This document shows positions 43,871 through 55,699 of a stretch of DNA of 58,212 bases, one piece after another. Made by a program: the position numbers and the translations under genes. The notes under the pieces are model-generated. The model was not told the DNA's origin, did no database searches, and worked only from the letters and a program-made list of their open reading frames with translations. Within the stretch, counting starts at the first letter, position 1. The number at the start of each line of letters is the position of its first letter. The stretch is taken from assembly GCA_049999765.1 (NCBI GenBank), contig JBNGIQ010009496.1, forward strand, positions 1-58,212. The letters run 5' to 3'. Source of the stretch: Phaeoceros laevis (taxonomy: Eukaryota; Anthocerotophyta; Anthocerotopsida; Notothyladales).

Positions 43871-46685
43871 AGAGAAATTTTATAAGTGTGCAAATGCACT
43901 ATGCAAAAATTTTATTACCAACTAGAATGGAAAATGCTTCCATTCGATCATGAAAATTCTACGAGCTCGAGTGAAAATACAAAGGGTGTCATTTCACTCA
44001 TCTTCCATATCGTAATCTTTGTGTAAAAGTAGTCCCTGCAATGCTTCCCTACATCTTCCTACCGAAGCTTATCTAAACCAAGTCTACGGCGCTCGCCTAT
44101 TTTGTAGGTCTCTTGTCGATGACAGGCCATGTATATAGAATCATAGATAGTGAATGAATGAATGAATAAGCGTCACCGGTTTGGGCGAATAACCAACCGG
44201 ATGGCAAGATGGCCGCGGCCCCGACTCGATCTACCGACCCTATCCGATCGTTAAGTTGTTCCTAAGAGTTTTTAGTCCTTTTGGACCTTTTTGGATGTTG
44301 GCCTTTCTGGCTTTTGGCCTTTTTGGTCGATCCTAGGTAGCTCTCTGCTTTTCTACCCATGGGCCCATAAGGCTTTCCGTAGGTAGAAAAAGAGAGGGAT
44401 TAACTAGTCTAAGTCCCCTTCCTTTACCTAAGAGCCCACCCACCCACCTGCCTATAGAGCTACCTTAGGTAAGAAAGAGGGAGGGGGAAGATTAGTGTTA
44501 GCCCCCGCCTAAGGGCCCTCCCCACCCCCTGCCCGGAGGCAGGAGGGTGTGGGACCTCCTTAATGCGGGGTAAAATGCGTGCCATGGTAGTATGCGTGAT
44601 GCCGATGTCGGAGAGTGTTCCTCCTGTTGTCGCCCAGATTGTATAAGTTGCAGTCCTTGACTCCGGCCATTGCTTTTATTCAGATGACTTGCTTAAATTT
44701 GTTGCTGTCAATGGCTGCCCAATCACTGACCAGGGTGGCCAAATTGCCAGTTTGCTGTGCTGCGTGGGTGGGTAGAAGGAGCAGCGAATCTGGTTAGTCT
44801 GTGTTTTGCGGGCTAGGGTGCGTGTTTGATGTGTCAGAAAACAATCTGGATGCTGGCAGGTATGATTCCAAAACGAGTTTGAATTCGGATCATGTGGGCT
44901 CCTTCCCCTACCATTCTTGGAACTTGCAGGCATGTTCATTGCCTTAGAGCTTCTGCATCGGAGTGGCCCTTAGGTGATTCCTGGATGCAATCGTTTACGT
45001 TCCAGGTCTACTGTGCCGGCTGTTTGAAGGAATAGTGAATGAATAAGAATAGACCATGATATAGTGAATTCTCAAAGCTATGTAGACTGTGTGTAGTAAA
45101 TATGAGATGAATGCAACTTATTTGAGATGTAGGAAGTCAATTACACATGATTTTCCGAATGAAAGAAGTTGTTTTATGGTTGAATTGTGCTCCAATAGGA
45201 ACATTATGAGATGCCTTTGTATATATGAAATTGTTCCATGAATGAAATTGTTTCATCCAAGCAACCTGGATGAGTCCTATAATTTGAGAGGTGGCTCTCC
45301 ATTAGGACTTGGAATTGCTTTTCTATTTGGAGTCCAGCCAATGTCACAAGCCAATCGCAGCCCGAAAGAGACATGACGTGGGTAGTAGCTACGCACTCAC
45401 ACACCAGTGCGGGTGTGCGGGTAATCTAGACTTGAAACCATAATGCACCACAAAAGGCATTTAGCTAATCCACCGGTTACCGGTTGCGCCCGTTTTCACT
45501 TTCACTAGCTGTCGCCGCCGGCGTCAGGCGAAGGATCTCATCATCAGAGATGACGTTAGGGCAAAGTCATTTGAACACAGTGCCTTGTTAGCAGCGCGCG
45601 TAAGGCAATGGCCACCGATGCAAACCATTAAAAGCAGGTGTGCCAGGCGAGAGACCGGAAATGGTCCAGCGGACAGCGCGGCTGGGGCCGCTGGGCATTC
45701 ATTCAATACAAAGCAGCCGCACAAGACGGGGGACACATGTGGGTTGTGTGCAAAACAAGGTCGATTCGTTTTCCTGACGGATGCACAATAACCCTAAACC
45801 CTTATATCTAGGCTCGGTTTTGGTGATATAATCAGATATATGCATTCTTCCTCCCCCCTTCGTTCCTCCTGCCCTCCTTCCCTCCTTCCCTCCTTCCCTC
45901 TTCAATCACAATAAACTCACTTCTTCTCTTGCTTGTTCAGAAGCTGCGCATTGTCTGTTCATCGCTTTGCCATTCCATCACAGCAACCACAAGTCACAGA
46001 TATAGGACTTGTAGTCTAGAAGAGACAGATAGCTCAGGAGGTGGGCCTCCTTTCCGGCCTGCCGACACTTGGGCTCCCCGTCCCGTCCACCAGTCGCGGT
46101 AGACTGGTGTCTCTCACCCACTTTGGGCCCGATCGTCCTGTCGCGCCAGAGGCAAGAGGCACAGAGGCACCACGGCGGCCACTTGCGTCTGTCAGAAGGA
46201 GAAGGGCACTGCAGTCGCTGCTGCAGGCAGGGCAGCTATGGCAGCACTTTGTACATAGTATCTGTCTATAAGATCTTTCTTAGGGTTCCTTCCTTCACTG
46301 GGTTTCTGCCAGCTGCAAACCCTGGCGCTCTCTTCCCTCCGGCTGCAGCCATGACAATGTGACTTGTACAGCCAGCTGTGCCTGCCGCATGCGGTCTCGT
46401 CCTGGGAGTACAGCCTGCCGAGATCCATGCCCTGTTGCGGAGGCGCGCACACCTGTGTTGGCGCCCGGCGCTCAGCTGAGGGCCGCAGCTGCTGTCAATT
46501 GCGGAGCTCGGATTTAGTTCTTTTGTCTCTCATGGCAGGTAGCAGCTGCAAGGGAGGAAGGGGAACGCAGGCAGGGAGGAAGGATTTGGTGATGGCGTGG
46601 TGTTGGTAGTTGAATTGCAGTTGAGCACATTTTGTTGCAGGGAAATGCGCGGCGGGAAGGACGCAGGGGGAGGAGGAGGAAAGGG
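43871..46685. other. Intergenic DNA and 5' flank of the F-box gene
   Basis: No domain-bearing frame found. Features: a gaatgaatgaatgaat run near 44150; C/T-rich ccctccttccctcc repeats at 45866-45900; GC-rich 5' leader from about 46040. A splice-acceptor-like tttgttgcag at 46631-46640 precedes the coding start and could close an intron in the 5' leader. Confidence 0.45.
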
Positions 46686-48779
46686 ATGGGGAAGGCGGGG
46701 CAAGACGGGGTGCGGAGGTGGAGCTGGGAAGATCCTTGCGGACAGAGCCTGCTGCAGGAGCTCCCGGACGATGTGCTGGCGCTCATCTCCGGGTGCATGC
46801 AGCCGCGGGACCTGTGCAATTTGAGCTCCACCTGCCGGAAGCTGCGCAGCCTGTGCACCTCCGACAAGCTATGGCTGCCGCACTGCGAGAGCCTGGCCCC
46901 GGCGCAGGTGGTGGATCTCATGGCCTGGCGCTCCGCCATGCCGTCCTGCAAGGCCCTCTGCCGCTTCCTCTACAGCGTGAAACCGCTTATAGGCATCTGG
47001 GTGCACCAGAATCCGGAGCTGGGGAACATGGTGTACGTGACATGGGGATTTGTGTCCGTGGTGGCCTGCCGCATCATCCCGCAGGAGCTGGGGCCGCGGG
47101 GCCTTGACCAGGGTCTGCTCTGGGCGCCCGTGTTCGAGATCATCGGCAGTTCTGACGGATCGCTCGCCTTCTTCCTGCACGGGCGGGACAGGGACAAGGA
47201 TTTCTGCTACCCGGGCCGCTTCAAGCCTTCCAGGGACGACCCCAATGTGCTCCTTCTGGAGGCGGAGCCGCTGCTGCGGAGCAGCATCCGAGGGTGCTTG
47301 CCTACCAGCCCCGACAGCCCGCTGGTGGCGCCTTTGCCCGACAACAGCGATGATTCTGGGGAGGAGTACAGTGCTTCCAGCAGGATGACGTGCCGGGGGG
47401 CTGCTGCCAGAGCCGGGGCTGCAGCAGCTTGTGGTGGCAAGGGGAAGCAGAAGGTGGCGGGGGAGCCGGTCCCTTTTCATCGCCTCGCATTTGGCGACAG
47501 GAGGCGGTTGCTGGAGCACCTGTCCCCGCATGTAGGCCTCAACATGCCCGAGTCCGCCAGAGGCCCGCTGTTTCTTAGCAGAAGGCACCACTTCGAGTCT
47601 GGGCTGGATGGGGATGGGAATCAGCAGCAGCAGGCTAGTAGCAAGCAGTTGGTGCAACGGGACCTGCTGCTCCTCTCGGAGAGGAGGCTGCTACTGATGT
47701 GGATGTACAGCCACGGGGATCCGTGTGCCATGGAGCCTGAGTCAGGATCTCAGTGCGAAGGTGTGGACTCGGAGAGTCTGCTGAGAGCCTTGTGTTGCCC
47801 TAGTGACTCCCGGGACGGGCACGGCCATTCGTCCACTAAGTCGAGCAAAGGATCCGCGGAGAAGGGCAAGGCCTCCTCGGCAGGCACCACCACGGGTTAC
47901 CTGGAGTCGGCCAAGAAACTGGGATTCGCCAAGTTCGTCAGGGCTAAGATGAAGCAGATCATAGGCAAGACTACCGCTCAGGACATGGGCAGGTCCGGCA
48001 CCAGCAGCAATAGCGCAGACAGCAAGAGACTTCAGCTGCAGGAGTTCCTCAGGCAAGGCCAGTCCGTGGGCTTGCGGTTGCATGCCACCAGCTGGAAGCT
48101 GAGCTTCTACAGGGCGTGGCCCATCATGCATGACAACCGCTTTGCTCTTTACAAAATGCCTGAACAGAAGCCGGAGCCGGGAAAGGAGCTGGCTGGCCTG
48201 TGGGGGGGCACCTTTGGCTGGCCTCCTGGCAAACCTGCGGATGACAAGCCAGGGAAAGCCCTCTTCTTCCTGCTGCTCTCCTACGACCAGACAGATGAAG
48301 GGAGTCTGCTTATTGGCACCAAGATTCTGGAGGGCACACACTACGTGCTACACCCCAACGGCTCCGCCATGTTCACTGCCAAGATGGAGGAGCCGTCCTC
48401 GGAGCCGTTTCCCTGGGAGAGAGACAAGGACGGCAACCTCGTGGACATTGTGGATTCTTTCCAAGGGGAAGGCATTGCAAATGGCTATGGCTTCCGCTAT
48501 CCTGGCTCCAAACCTGGAGACCTGTTTGTGGGGGCCAACGGCATGCTGGCATTTGTGTGGCGGGAGTCCAAGGCCGTGCTCACTCTGCAAAGGCTCAATC
48601 TGCAGGCCCTTCTGGAGCAGGGAGAGAGGGTGGCAGCTCTACCAGCCGTAGCCAATTTCGCCTACCTCACCAAATCCTACTCCAACGTATTTGCAGGCTA
48701 CTGCGGCGTGGGACCCAACAGCGGCGTCGGCTTGGGCACCATCACCCTGCGATCCCGAGCTCCTGAAACCCGCCGCTAG
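46686..48779 (+). CDS. F-box protein of the At5g39450/At3g12350-like family
   Basis: An intronless frame from ATG 46686 (MGKAGQDGVRRWSWEDPCGQ) to TAG at 48779 encodes 697 residues. Codons in the same frame upstream lack an ATG. The F-box lies at about residues 20-65 (LQELPDDVLALISGCMQPRD, LCNLSSTCRKLRSLC). Conserved blocks follow: FLYSVKPLIGIWVHQNPELG, GFVSVVACRIIPQ, SDGSLAFFLHGRDRDKDF and, near the end, GLWGGTFGWPPGK, GEGIANGYGFRYPGSKPG and LAFVWRESKAVLTLQRLNL. The family is plant-specific. The F-box should bind a SKP1-like protein and place the protein in an SCF ubiquitin ligase; the client is unknown. Low-complexity Ser/Gly linkers in the middle make it longer than angiosperm relatives. 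Confidence 0.9.
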   Translation: MGKAGQDGVRRWSWEDPCGQSLLQELPDDVLALISGCMQPRDLCNLSSTCRKLRSLCTSDKLWLPHCESLAPAQVVDLMAWRSAMPSCKALCRFLYSVKPLIGIWVHQNPELGNMVYVTWGFVSVVACRIIPQELGPRGLDQGLLWAPVFEIIGSSDGSLAFFLHGRDRDKDFCYPGRFKPSRDDPNVLLLEAEPLLRSSIRGCLPTSPDSPLVAPLPDNSDDSGEEYSASSRMTCRGAAARAGAAAACGGKGKQKVAGEPVPFHRLAFGDRRRLLEHLSPHVGLNMPESARGPLFLSRRHHFESGLDGDGNQQQQASSKQLVQRDLLLLSERRLLLMWMYSHGDPCAMEPESGSQCEGVDSESLLRALCCPSDSRDGHGHSSTKSSKGSAEKGKASSAGTTTGYLESAKKLGFAKFVRAKMKQIIGKTTAQDMGRSGTSSNSADSKRLQLQEFLRQGQSVGLRLHATSWKLSFYRAWPIMHDNRFALYKMPEQKPEPGKELAGLWGGTFGWPPGKPADDKPGKALFFLLLSYDQTDEGSLLIGTKILEGTHYVLHPNGSAMFTAKMEEPSSEPFPWERDKDGNLVDIVDSFQGEGIANGYGFRYPGSKPGDLFVGANGMLAFVWRESKAVLTLQRLNLQALLEQGERVAALPAVANFAYLTKSYSNVFAGYCGVGPNSGVGLGTITLRSRAPETRR

Positions 48780-49332
48780 CGTGCATCTGTAGCCTACCAG
48801 ATTGATTGCCATTTCTCATCCACCCAGAAGGCATGGAGTTCATCCAGTCCACTGCAAACCCATCCTTGATTTGCGCTGACACCACATGCTTGATCAGGTT
48901 GGAGAAGCAACCGTAGTTGCACGCAAGCATATGCCATCATCAGTCGAGGGAGAAGGTGCATTTTGTTTGTGTGACATGGAATTTTACCACCTTGTTGGAT
49001 TGGATGGATATTGAAACTGCTCTGCACCAGATGCGTACTTCGCGCTCTGCTGCTACAATCTTGCGTCCTGTCATCTGTGCTGGAAACACACCACCACACG
49101 TCTGAAGTATGATGCATTGCTCGCCGTTATCCTCCACCGGGGAGGCGAAGCGTGCCCCGTACCGTACTAGAGGTGGAGTAAACGACTCACAGCCATCATC
49201 AGTGAGCTTCATAAGAGGATGTATTTACCCTTTCAACAGAGGTGTACCGTGCGAGGGAGGGAGTTGTTCGAGGATCAGCTTTATGTATATGTTAATGGCC
49301 GCCGGTATTAACCGGTCGCTGGCAATTAACTT

Positions 49333-49580
49333 ATGTGACTGGCGCTTTCGAGACATGGCGCGCGAGGGGCAAGGACATTGTGCCCACCCCAGGCGAAACT
49401 CATTATGTTCAGGTCTCGCGTGATTATGTCTCGGGGAGCCCCATTATGTCAAGGACAGCGTCATTATCTTACGGGCAGACGAGGTTAAGTAGGGGGCTAA
49501 CTTGTGCCTGTTTCGCCAGCGCAGGGGTGGGCATAATGTCCGAGCCCCCGCGCGCGCTATGTCGAGGAAGCGCCGGTTAC
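49333..49580. mobile_element. MITE-like inverted repeat of about 250 bp
   Basis: The left arm, about 49333-49400 (gactggcgctttcgagacat, ggacattgtgcccacccc, ggcgaaac), is matched by the reverse complement of about 49508-49580. On the minus strand the right arm reads aaccggcgcttcctcgacat, ggacattatgcccacccc and ggcgaaac. Arms are about 70 bases, imperfect. The loop is rich in cattatg. Non-coding; flanking duplication not established. Confidence 0.65.
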
Positions 49581-49837
49581 GCTAGACTACTGGAGGCGCA
49601 CGAGAATGCGGGCTTGCTTCCTGGTACACACATGCATCGTGAAGCGCGATTTGTCACTCATGACCGTCACACGAAATGGCCTGGCGGCAGTGACGGGCGT
49701 CCCTCAACATCATTAATGAGTCGGCAGAGGGTTGGTGCCAGCAGGTCAAGTGGGACCGATCAACTGCCTGCTGTCGGTGATGTTGCCTTAAGTTATTGCT
49801 TAACTGAAGTAGGGGTTTGACCGAGACAGAGAGGAAG

Positions 49838-49848
49838 TTTATATATGG
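49838..49848 (+). promoter_or_regulatory. Possible TATA box of the QSOX gene
   Basis: tttatatatgg lies about 250 bases upstream of the QSOX ATG and would fit a Pol II core promoter. No start site is visible, so this is a composition-based guess. Confidence 0.3.
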
Positions 49849-50098
49849 TCTGTGGGTAAAACCGAGAGTAGACTAGGTCAAGCGAAGCTTCGTAAAATTG
49901 ACTTCCACTGCAGTGGTAAAGGGGATCCGGAATAGAAAGAAATTCATCACAAAATCTCGGCACCGGAATCTTTTATCGGGCAGCGCCCCGCTAAGTGCGG
50001 CCGGGGGGGGGTTGGTGATCAAATTTTCCTCCGGATTTGGTGCCAGGAGCTGAGATTAGCTGCATCCAGAGAACTGGGGGGTTGATGATCACGGCAGT

Positions 50099-53000
50099 AT
50101 GTGGCAGCTACTGCGAATTGGGCTAGCTACGCCCGCAGTACTGACACTTCTGCTGCTGCTGGGACCTGCTGCAGCGGGCTTCCATTCCCGCAAAATTATC
50201 CATGCCAAACCTACTGATGCGGCAGTGGAGCTGGACAACGAATCCTTTAACCGGACGCTTGCGTTGCAACCAACGCCTTACGCGATCGTGGAATTCTTTG
50301 CCAATTGGTGAGTCTTTGCCTCAGTCCAAAAGCTTGGCCTTGCTGCTGTGTGCAATGCAGTAAACGCTTTGGAAGGTTTTTCTAGCATAGCTTGGTATCT
50401 TCAACTGTGCTTCCAGGAAGATCCGACCACGCAGTGTACTGGGTTTTGGAATTCTCGGGTCTTTCTACTGAATGGATGCTTGTTTCGTGAAGCATGCTTG
50501 TGTTGTGGCAGCGCTTCCCGTCCGATTAGTAGGGTTTATCGAGTGGTCTGAGGTTTATTAACACACGAGGACTGCGGCTTGTGCAGGTGCCCTGCTTGTC
50601 GGAACTATAAGGTGAACTAGTGAGCAATGGTGCAATGCGGTCGCATTGCTCGATCCCTGTGGATTCAAAGTTTTCGCTAGAATTGGCTGCTTGATGATCT
50701 TACTAACTCATTGAAAACGTTGAGCGTTTCAGCCTCAATATGAGCTTGTGGCGAAGCTTTTCAACGGCCACAGGGCTCCGTACCCGGGTTTCCTTTACAT
50801 GGCAAAAGTGGACTGTGCGGTACCGGTACGCAGTTGATCCGTTATCCGACTCAAATCCAGGCATTCTGTCTCTAAATCCGTTGTTGTGTTCTTAGGTGTG
50901 GCCGCTTCGGACCTTTGTGGTTCTTGTTATGGGCTCAAGACACTGTCCTGCTTACTCTTGGTGGTCTGACAGTACAGGTCAATCAGGGGCTCTGCGAGAG
51001 GTATGGGGTTATGAACTATCCGACCTTGATGTGGGGCTCTCCTAAAGCCCTGGCGCTGGGCAGTGCGAAGAGTCCTGAATTAGTGCAAATAGACGACATT
51101 CGCAATCTGGTGGCGTGGATCAACAAGCAGACTAAAAGGTATTGATGTATACATGTGCAGATTCTGTGGTAGGTAGACTTGGTGCAAATGTTCCTGTTTT
51201 GGATGGATGCTTGGGCCACATGCTTTGAGTAGGCTTCTTCTCACCAAGCTCTTTGTCTGCCCAGCGAGTTTATCCTGGATGTGCCACCTTCTGACCCTGG
51301 GAAGTCGGCAAGTCAAGCAAATTCCATCCAAGTCAGTATAGCGGGTTCATCTTCTTTCCTGCACCAGTGCCCACATTTCAAGTGCGACATCCCTAAGAAC
51401 ATCAAATCTTTTGTCATTTGCGCAGATGCTTAGACCTGTACACGTATATGACACTGAAGAAGCTACTGCACAAGCTGCTAACTGGATCTTCAACAATGTA
51501 TGTTTCACATGATATAGACTGTTCAGTGTTCTACGGTCCGCAGCTTTCCTTTGTCTTTTGCCCTTCTCTTGACATCTCTCCAACGGCGTATAATTGACTT
51601 GTAATACGACCAAGACCTGCAGATGCTTAGCTCCAAGAACTCTAAAAGCCGACTGGCACTGATTAACTTTCTGCAACTGCTTGTGTTGCATCATCCTTCA
51701 AAAAGGTATACCACACTTGCAGTGCCCACGCTTTTTTCGCTTAGGACACATTTCTAGCTGGTAATCCTATGCATACGGCGTAACAAAGGCTGCTGGTATC
51801 TCCAATGACCTCAGGTGCAGGGTAGGTAGTGCAAACATTTTAGCAAGCTTCGAGGATTTGTGGCCCCTTGAAAAGAAGTTTAGCAGCAGTGACGGTACCC
51901 AGGATCAAACAGAGGGAAATTTTGCTGCACTACGGGATATTAAAATCTGTGGAGATGCGTTTCCTAGTGGGAACTGGGTCTGCCTCTACTTGCTTTAAGC
52001 TCAAACCATCATATTTGCCCTTGCTTTGATGCTTCTATCTCCCTTGCAACTTGATGTCTACTGATCTGGATTGTGATTGCAGAGGACATGTGAAGGAAGC
52101 AAGCCTGATACCCGTGGATACACGTAAGTGCTTGATGCTTTGTGGTATTGTCTTTTGTTCTGCATTAAGTGTGTTTCCCTCTTTTCATGATTTCCAGCTT
52201 TGTTAGTACGAGAGATGGAATTGTCTTTCTCCCTTACCTAGCATCTTGGTAATTGTCGCAAAAATTGGTTTCTTGCTAAAGTGGTTGAAGTAATCGCAGA
52301 CACAATTGGGTGTGGCAGGTGTGGACTCTGGCTGCTTTTCCATTCACTAGGAGTTCGCGTTGATGACTGGGAAAGTGCGGCAGCATTGAAGGCCATTCAG
52401 GACTTCGTCTTCTACTTCTTCAATTGTGAAGACTGCCGGGCCCATTTTATAAAACTCTCGAAGTATGTGGAACTCGAAGATGCATGCAGTTTTGGATGCC
52501 CGTTTTTTTTTAGATATTATGAGCTGGTCCATCTCAGTGTGGAAGAGTCGTGCAATCGTTGTAGAAGATGAGAGTTGGGTGGATGCCTGCAGGTCAATGA
52601 AACCCGTCTCGTCTCAGAAGGAGCTTGTGTTGTGGCTCTGGCGGGCTCACAATGAGGTTTGATTACCGTTACAATTGCTCTGGGGTTGCTGTGCATCACT
52701 AAATAGTAGCTTGACAGGTTCTGTGTCTGATATTTCATTTTGGCTGTCAGGTAAACAAACGCCTCATTGAGGAAGAAGCTGCATCTGGCAGTGGGGATCC
52801 TGAATTCCCAAAAGTGATATGGCCTCCCAAATATTTCTGTGATTCTTGTTCTACAGTTGAGAAGAAAAAAGATGGCGAGGACCCAGAGCCTAAGTGGAAT
52901 GAGACTGCAGTTTACTCATATTTATCCGGGGTATATGGCCATTACATGATTCCAAATGGTGCACAACGTGAGAGAAAACGTGACCAGATTCTTGCCGGGG

Positions 53001-53131
53001 AGTCGGAGGAGAGTACCAGTAGTTCAGTACCCATTGGTGCTGCAATTGCTGTCGCTCTGGCTAGCTGTGGGTTTGGCGTGGTTGCATGCTGTTGGCGGAT
53101 GCAGCAGAAAAGGCGAAAGTATGTTCCTTGA
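50099..53131 (+). CDS. Quiescin sulfhydryl oxidase (QSOX)
   Basis: Twelve exons join in phase to 500 residues: 50099-50307, 50587-50611, 50733-50825, 50978-51138, 51265-51331, 51426-51497, 51623-51705, 51815-51977, 52083-52123, 52319-52462, 52593-52656 and 52751-53131. All junctions are GT-AG. A signal peptide (AVLTLLLLLGPAAAGF) precedes a thioredoxin domain with active site WCPACRNYK (Cys 71 and 74). A helical spacer leads to the FAD-binding Erv/ALR domain with ICGDAFPSGNW, CGLWLLFHSLGV and the redox pair CEDC (about 341-344). A C-terminal membrane helix (GAAIAVALASCGFGVVACC) follows. QSOX makes disulfides in secretory proteins using oxygen and releases peroxide, in the Golgi or cell wall. 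Exon 2 is only 25 bases and encodes the CPAC site. An alternative last exon is possible (see findings). Confidence 0.93.
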
Positions 53132-54633
53132 CCTACCTCTTTCGTTCTTCCAGTCCAAAGGTGTGCTGCTAATTGCTCTGGTGGAAAATTTGCTGGGTTT
53201 AACCAACTATGCTTAGAGTGCAAGTCCTGAGTGTATGCATCCCTTGTTGGAGTTCCTGCTTGCAGGTTTCGCAGTTGGTGACTGTGGCTGTCCATTGGTT
53301 AGAGGCACCTGTATCTCAGTGAGTTATTTGAGATAACTTGCTGCATTCATGTCTTAAGAAAATGACAAACAGGATATTTTCAGCGGAATGATTAAAGCTG
53401 GTTAGCACCATGGTCCGCAGGTCGAATAGGGTCCATGTAACTGCTGAGTGTGGCGAAACGCCGCTGCTTGTACACTAGCATTCTTGCCGGGATTTAGTGA
53501 ATTCCGGGGCTTACACAATAGGTTAGTCGCCCCCGGCAGTTGTACTACGAAAGAGCTGTCCACCAGTTTGTAAAACAACTGACCTTGCATTCATCAGTGT
53601 TTGGTGGCTGGCTGTATAATCCAAACACCAGCTTCTTTTGGCCCGCCAGTCTTCTTCTTTCTCTTTCTTGGGGCTTTCCGGACTTTTGCGAAGTCCGAGA
53701 CGCTGCGGACATCAGCACCTGTGTTTGTCACCGACATGTGTGTGCTGACTGTGGATTCTCTAGTTTCTTTAGCATTGGTTTTTGAGCAGTTGAGGTAGTT
53801 TGTCGCGATTCCCACTTGGGTGTTTGACATGATGCAGCAGCAACGAGTCCCTGTACACTGGGCTCCTCAGTTTCAAGGGCAGGAGAAGGACAACTAAGTT
53901 GCTATGAAGGTTGTCACGCTGCGTCTACTGCTATGTCCCATCAGAAACGCAGTTGATAGTCCCAAAACCATTGGCGGATCCGACACAGAGGCAGATGCAG
54001 CCTCAGGAGGTCGGTGGGTACACTAAACATTAAGAAGGCTGCAAGAGCCTGCTTTTGCCAACGCAAGCGTGTCGGTAACCTGAAGGGATGAGGCGATTCA
54101 AAGCAAATTGTCCTAGGAAGGAGTTGCTGTAGCAAGGATCCGGAGCTCGCCGTTCGAAGAGGGGTCGGCATGAGAAAACTCCTAGAAGCAGACGCCTGTC
54201 TGCTACATTTTTGTTAAACCACTTATTATTATTCGGTGCAACTGCTGCTAGTGTAGGTTGGTGCTAGTGTAGGTTGGTGTAGAGTTGATGGTTGATGTTG
54301 GATCCACTTCCTGCCAGGTGGCCATCAGGACAATCGTCATCATCAGGTTTCATGGGGGAATAGCCAAAATGCGATAGACAGACAGCACATTATGTTAATT
54401 ATGGTTCAAGCCCTGCTGTTTATTAGCTTCAACCACATCGGGTCAGTGCTTACCTGGGCTCGCCTAGACCTGGGCTCGCCTAGTTGTCAGCTCTCACTAC
54501 TTACACTTGCAAGCCTATAGCAAACTTCGCAAGGAACATCGCCTAGAACTAGTACCTTAAATAGATCTCGGCTAAGCTCCCGGCTAAGCTCCTTGAATTC
54601 GAAGGGTTACGCAACAAGTCATGCCCAATTTCC
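53132..54633. other. Intergenic: QSOX 3' flank and repeat-rich DNA
   Basis: No gene recognised. A short tandem duplication (gctagtgtaggttggt, twice) is at about 54249-54280, and another small one (ggctaagctccc) near 54573. Confidence 0.45.
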
Positions 54634-54965
54634 TAGTAAGATACACAGAATTTTGAGTAGATTTTGATTCATAGATATTTTCCAAAATATCCCATGCTTC
54701 TTTTGAGTTTGTTACTTCCAATAATGGTGCAGCTTGATCTGCACCAATAGTCATTCCAATTAACCTCAATGCTCTTACACCTTTTTCAACCCGTTCATCT
54801 TATTGCTTATTTGTACCATCTTGTGGATTTGTAAGTTTTCCTTTTACTATTGGCCATAAAGTTCCTAATAATAACTTCATTTGCCATTTTCACATTTGAA
54901 AATTCTTCCCTTGTAATTTCTCAATCTTTTTAGATTTATCAACCCCCATGTCTAGTCTTTGTGTA
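54634..54965 (-). mobile_element. Ty1/Copia retrotransposon gag relic
   Basis: Minus-strand translation shows the plant Copia Gag pattern: KLQGKNFQM, then KWQMKLLLGTLWPIVKGKL, VRALRLIGMTIGADQAAPL and KEAWDILENIYESKSTQN. Internal stops and a frame slip break it. No LTRs, integrase or reverse transcriptase were found nearby, so this is a fragment. Confidence 0.75.
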
Positions 54966-55698
54966 ATTACACACAATATCTAGTCTTTAAACTACCACAG
55001 GTATTATCACTCTACTCACTAGTCTTTATGTAACAGAACACAATATCTAGTCTTTAAACTACCACAATTAAGATCACTGGACTCGCTAGTCTTTATACAA
55101 CAAAACACAATATCTAGTCTTTAAACTTCACTGAGATCTTCACTTCACTCGAATACCACAAGTAAAATTACTGGATTCACTAGTCTTTGTGTAATAAGAC
55201 ACAATATCTTATATTATAAAAAAATAGGGAGGGTGGGTGTGCGTGACATGCTCTCTCTATGTGTTGTAAGAGCGATGTGTTTGTGCGTTTGTCCGTGACA
55301 TGCTCTCAACTTGCGTCAGAGCGCGCAGAGCGCGCAGAGCTCGAGAGGGAGCGCGACCCCGGGGTAAAATAAAGGCATCTTGGGAGTTGAACCCCAAACC
55401 TACCCTTCCCACTCGAATAACCCAACCACATGGCCCATTCCATTACATGGAAGTCAATGGTTTAAATTTTTTATATCTCTAACTTGGGATGGGTGGAGGG
55501 ACGGGTGATTGCCATCGATGTCGAAGGGTTCTACACTAGTCTAGTCTTAAAATATCATGAAATCTTCAATGAAGATGGTGAGATCTTCACTAAAATACCA
55601 CAATAATAATTTTCAGTGAAAGCTTCGCTGGAATACCACTATAATACCACAATACTAATCTTCAGTGAAAGCTTCACTGGTATACCATATTACTTAGT
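54966..55698. repeat. Dispersed direct repeats around ctagtctttaaact / accacaat motifs
   Basis: Several copies of aacacaatatctagtcttta, each followed by actaccacaa or a variant, occur between 54969 and 55200. Similar tcttcactggaataccac units recur at 55560-55680. Probably decayed satellite or element DNA. No coding content. Confidence 0.55.
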
Positions 55699-55699
55699 A

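Larger units (their letters stand above)
48780..50098. other. Intergenic region with an inverted-repeat element and the QSOX 5' flank
   Basis: No gene recognised. It includes a MITE-like inverted repeat (listed separately) and a run of G near 50003-50012. The last 250 bases should be the promoter and leader of the QSOX gene. Confidence 0.5.

Noticed and set aside
45860-45905. Pyrimidine tract ccctccttccctcc as a possible telomere- or CRISPR-like array.
   Set aside because: It is a simple microsatellite in the 5' flank of the F-box gene. The genome is a plant nuclear genome and there are no spacers.
52463-52592. An extra QSOX coding stretch reading YYELVHLSVEESCNR after a tttttttag acceptor at about 52509.
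   Set aside because: It runs into a stop after a few codons and does not fit the family. Joining 52462 to 52593 restores the conserved LVLWLWRAHNE block in phase.
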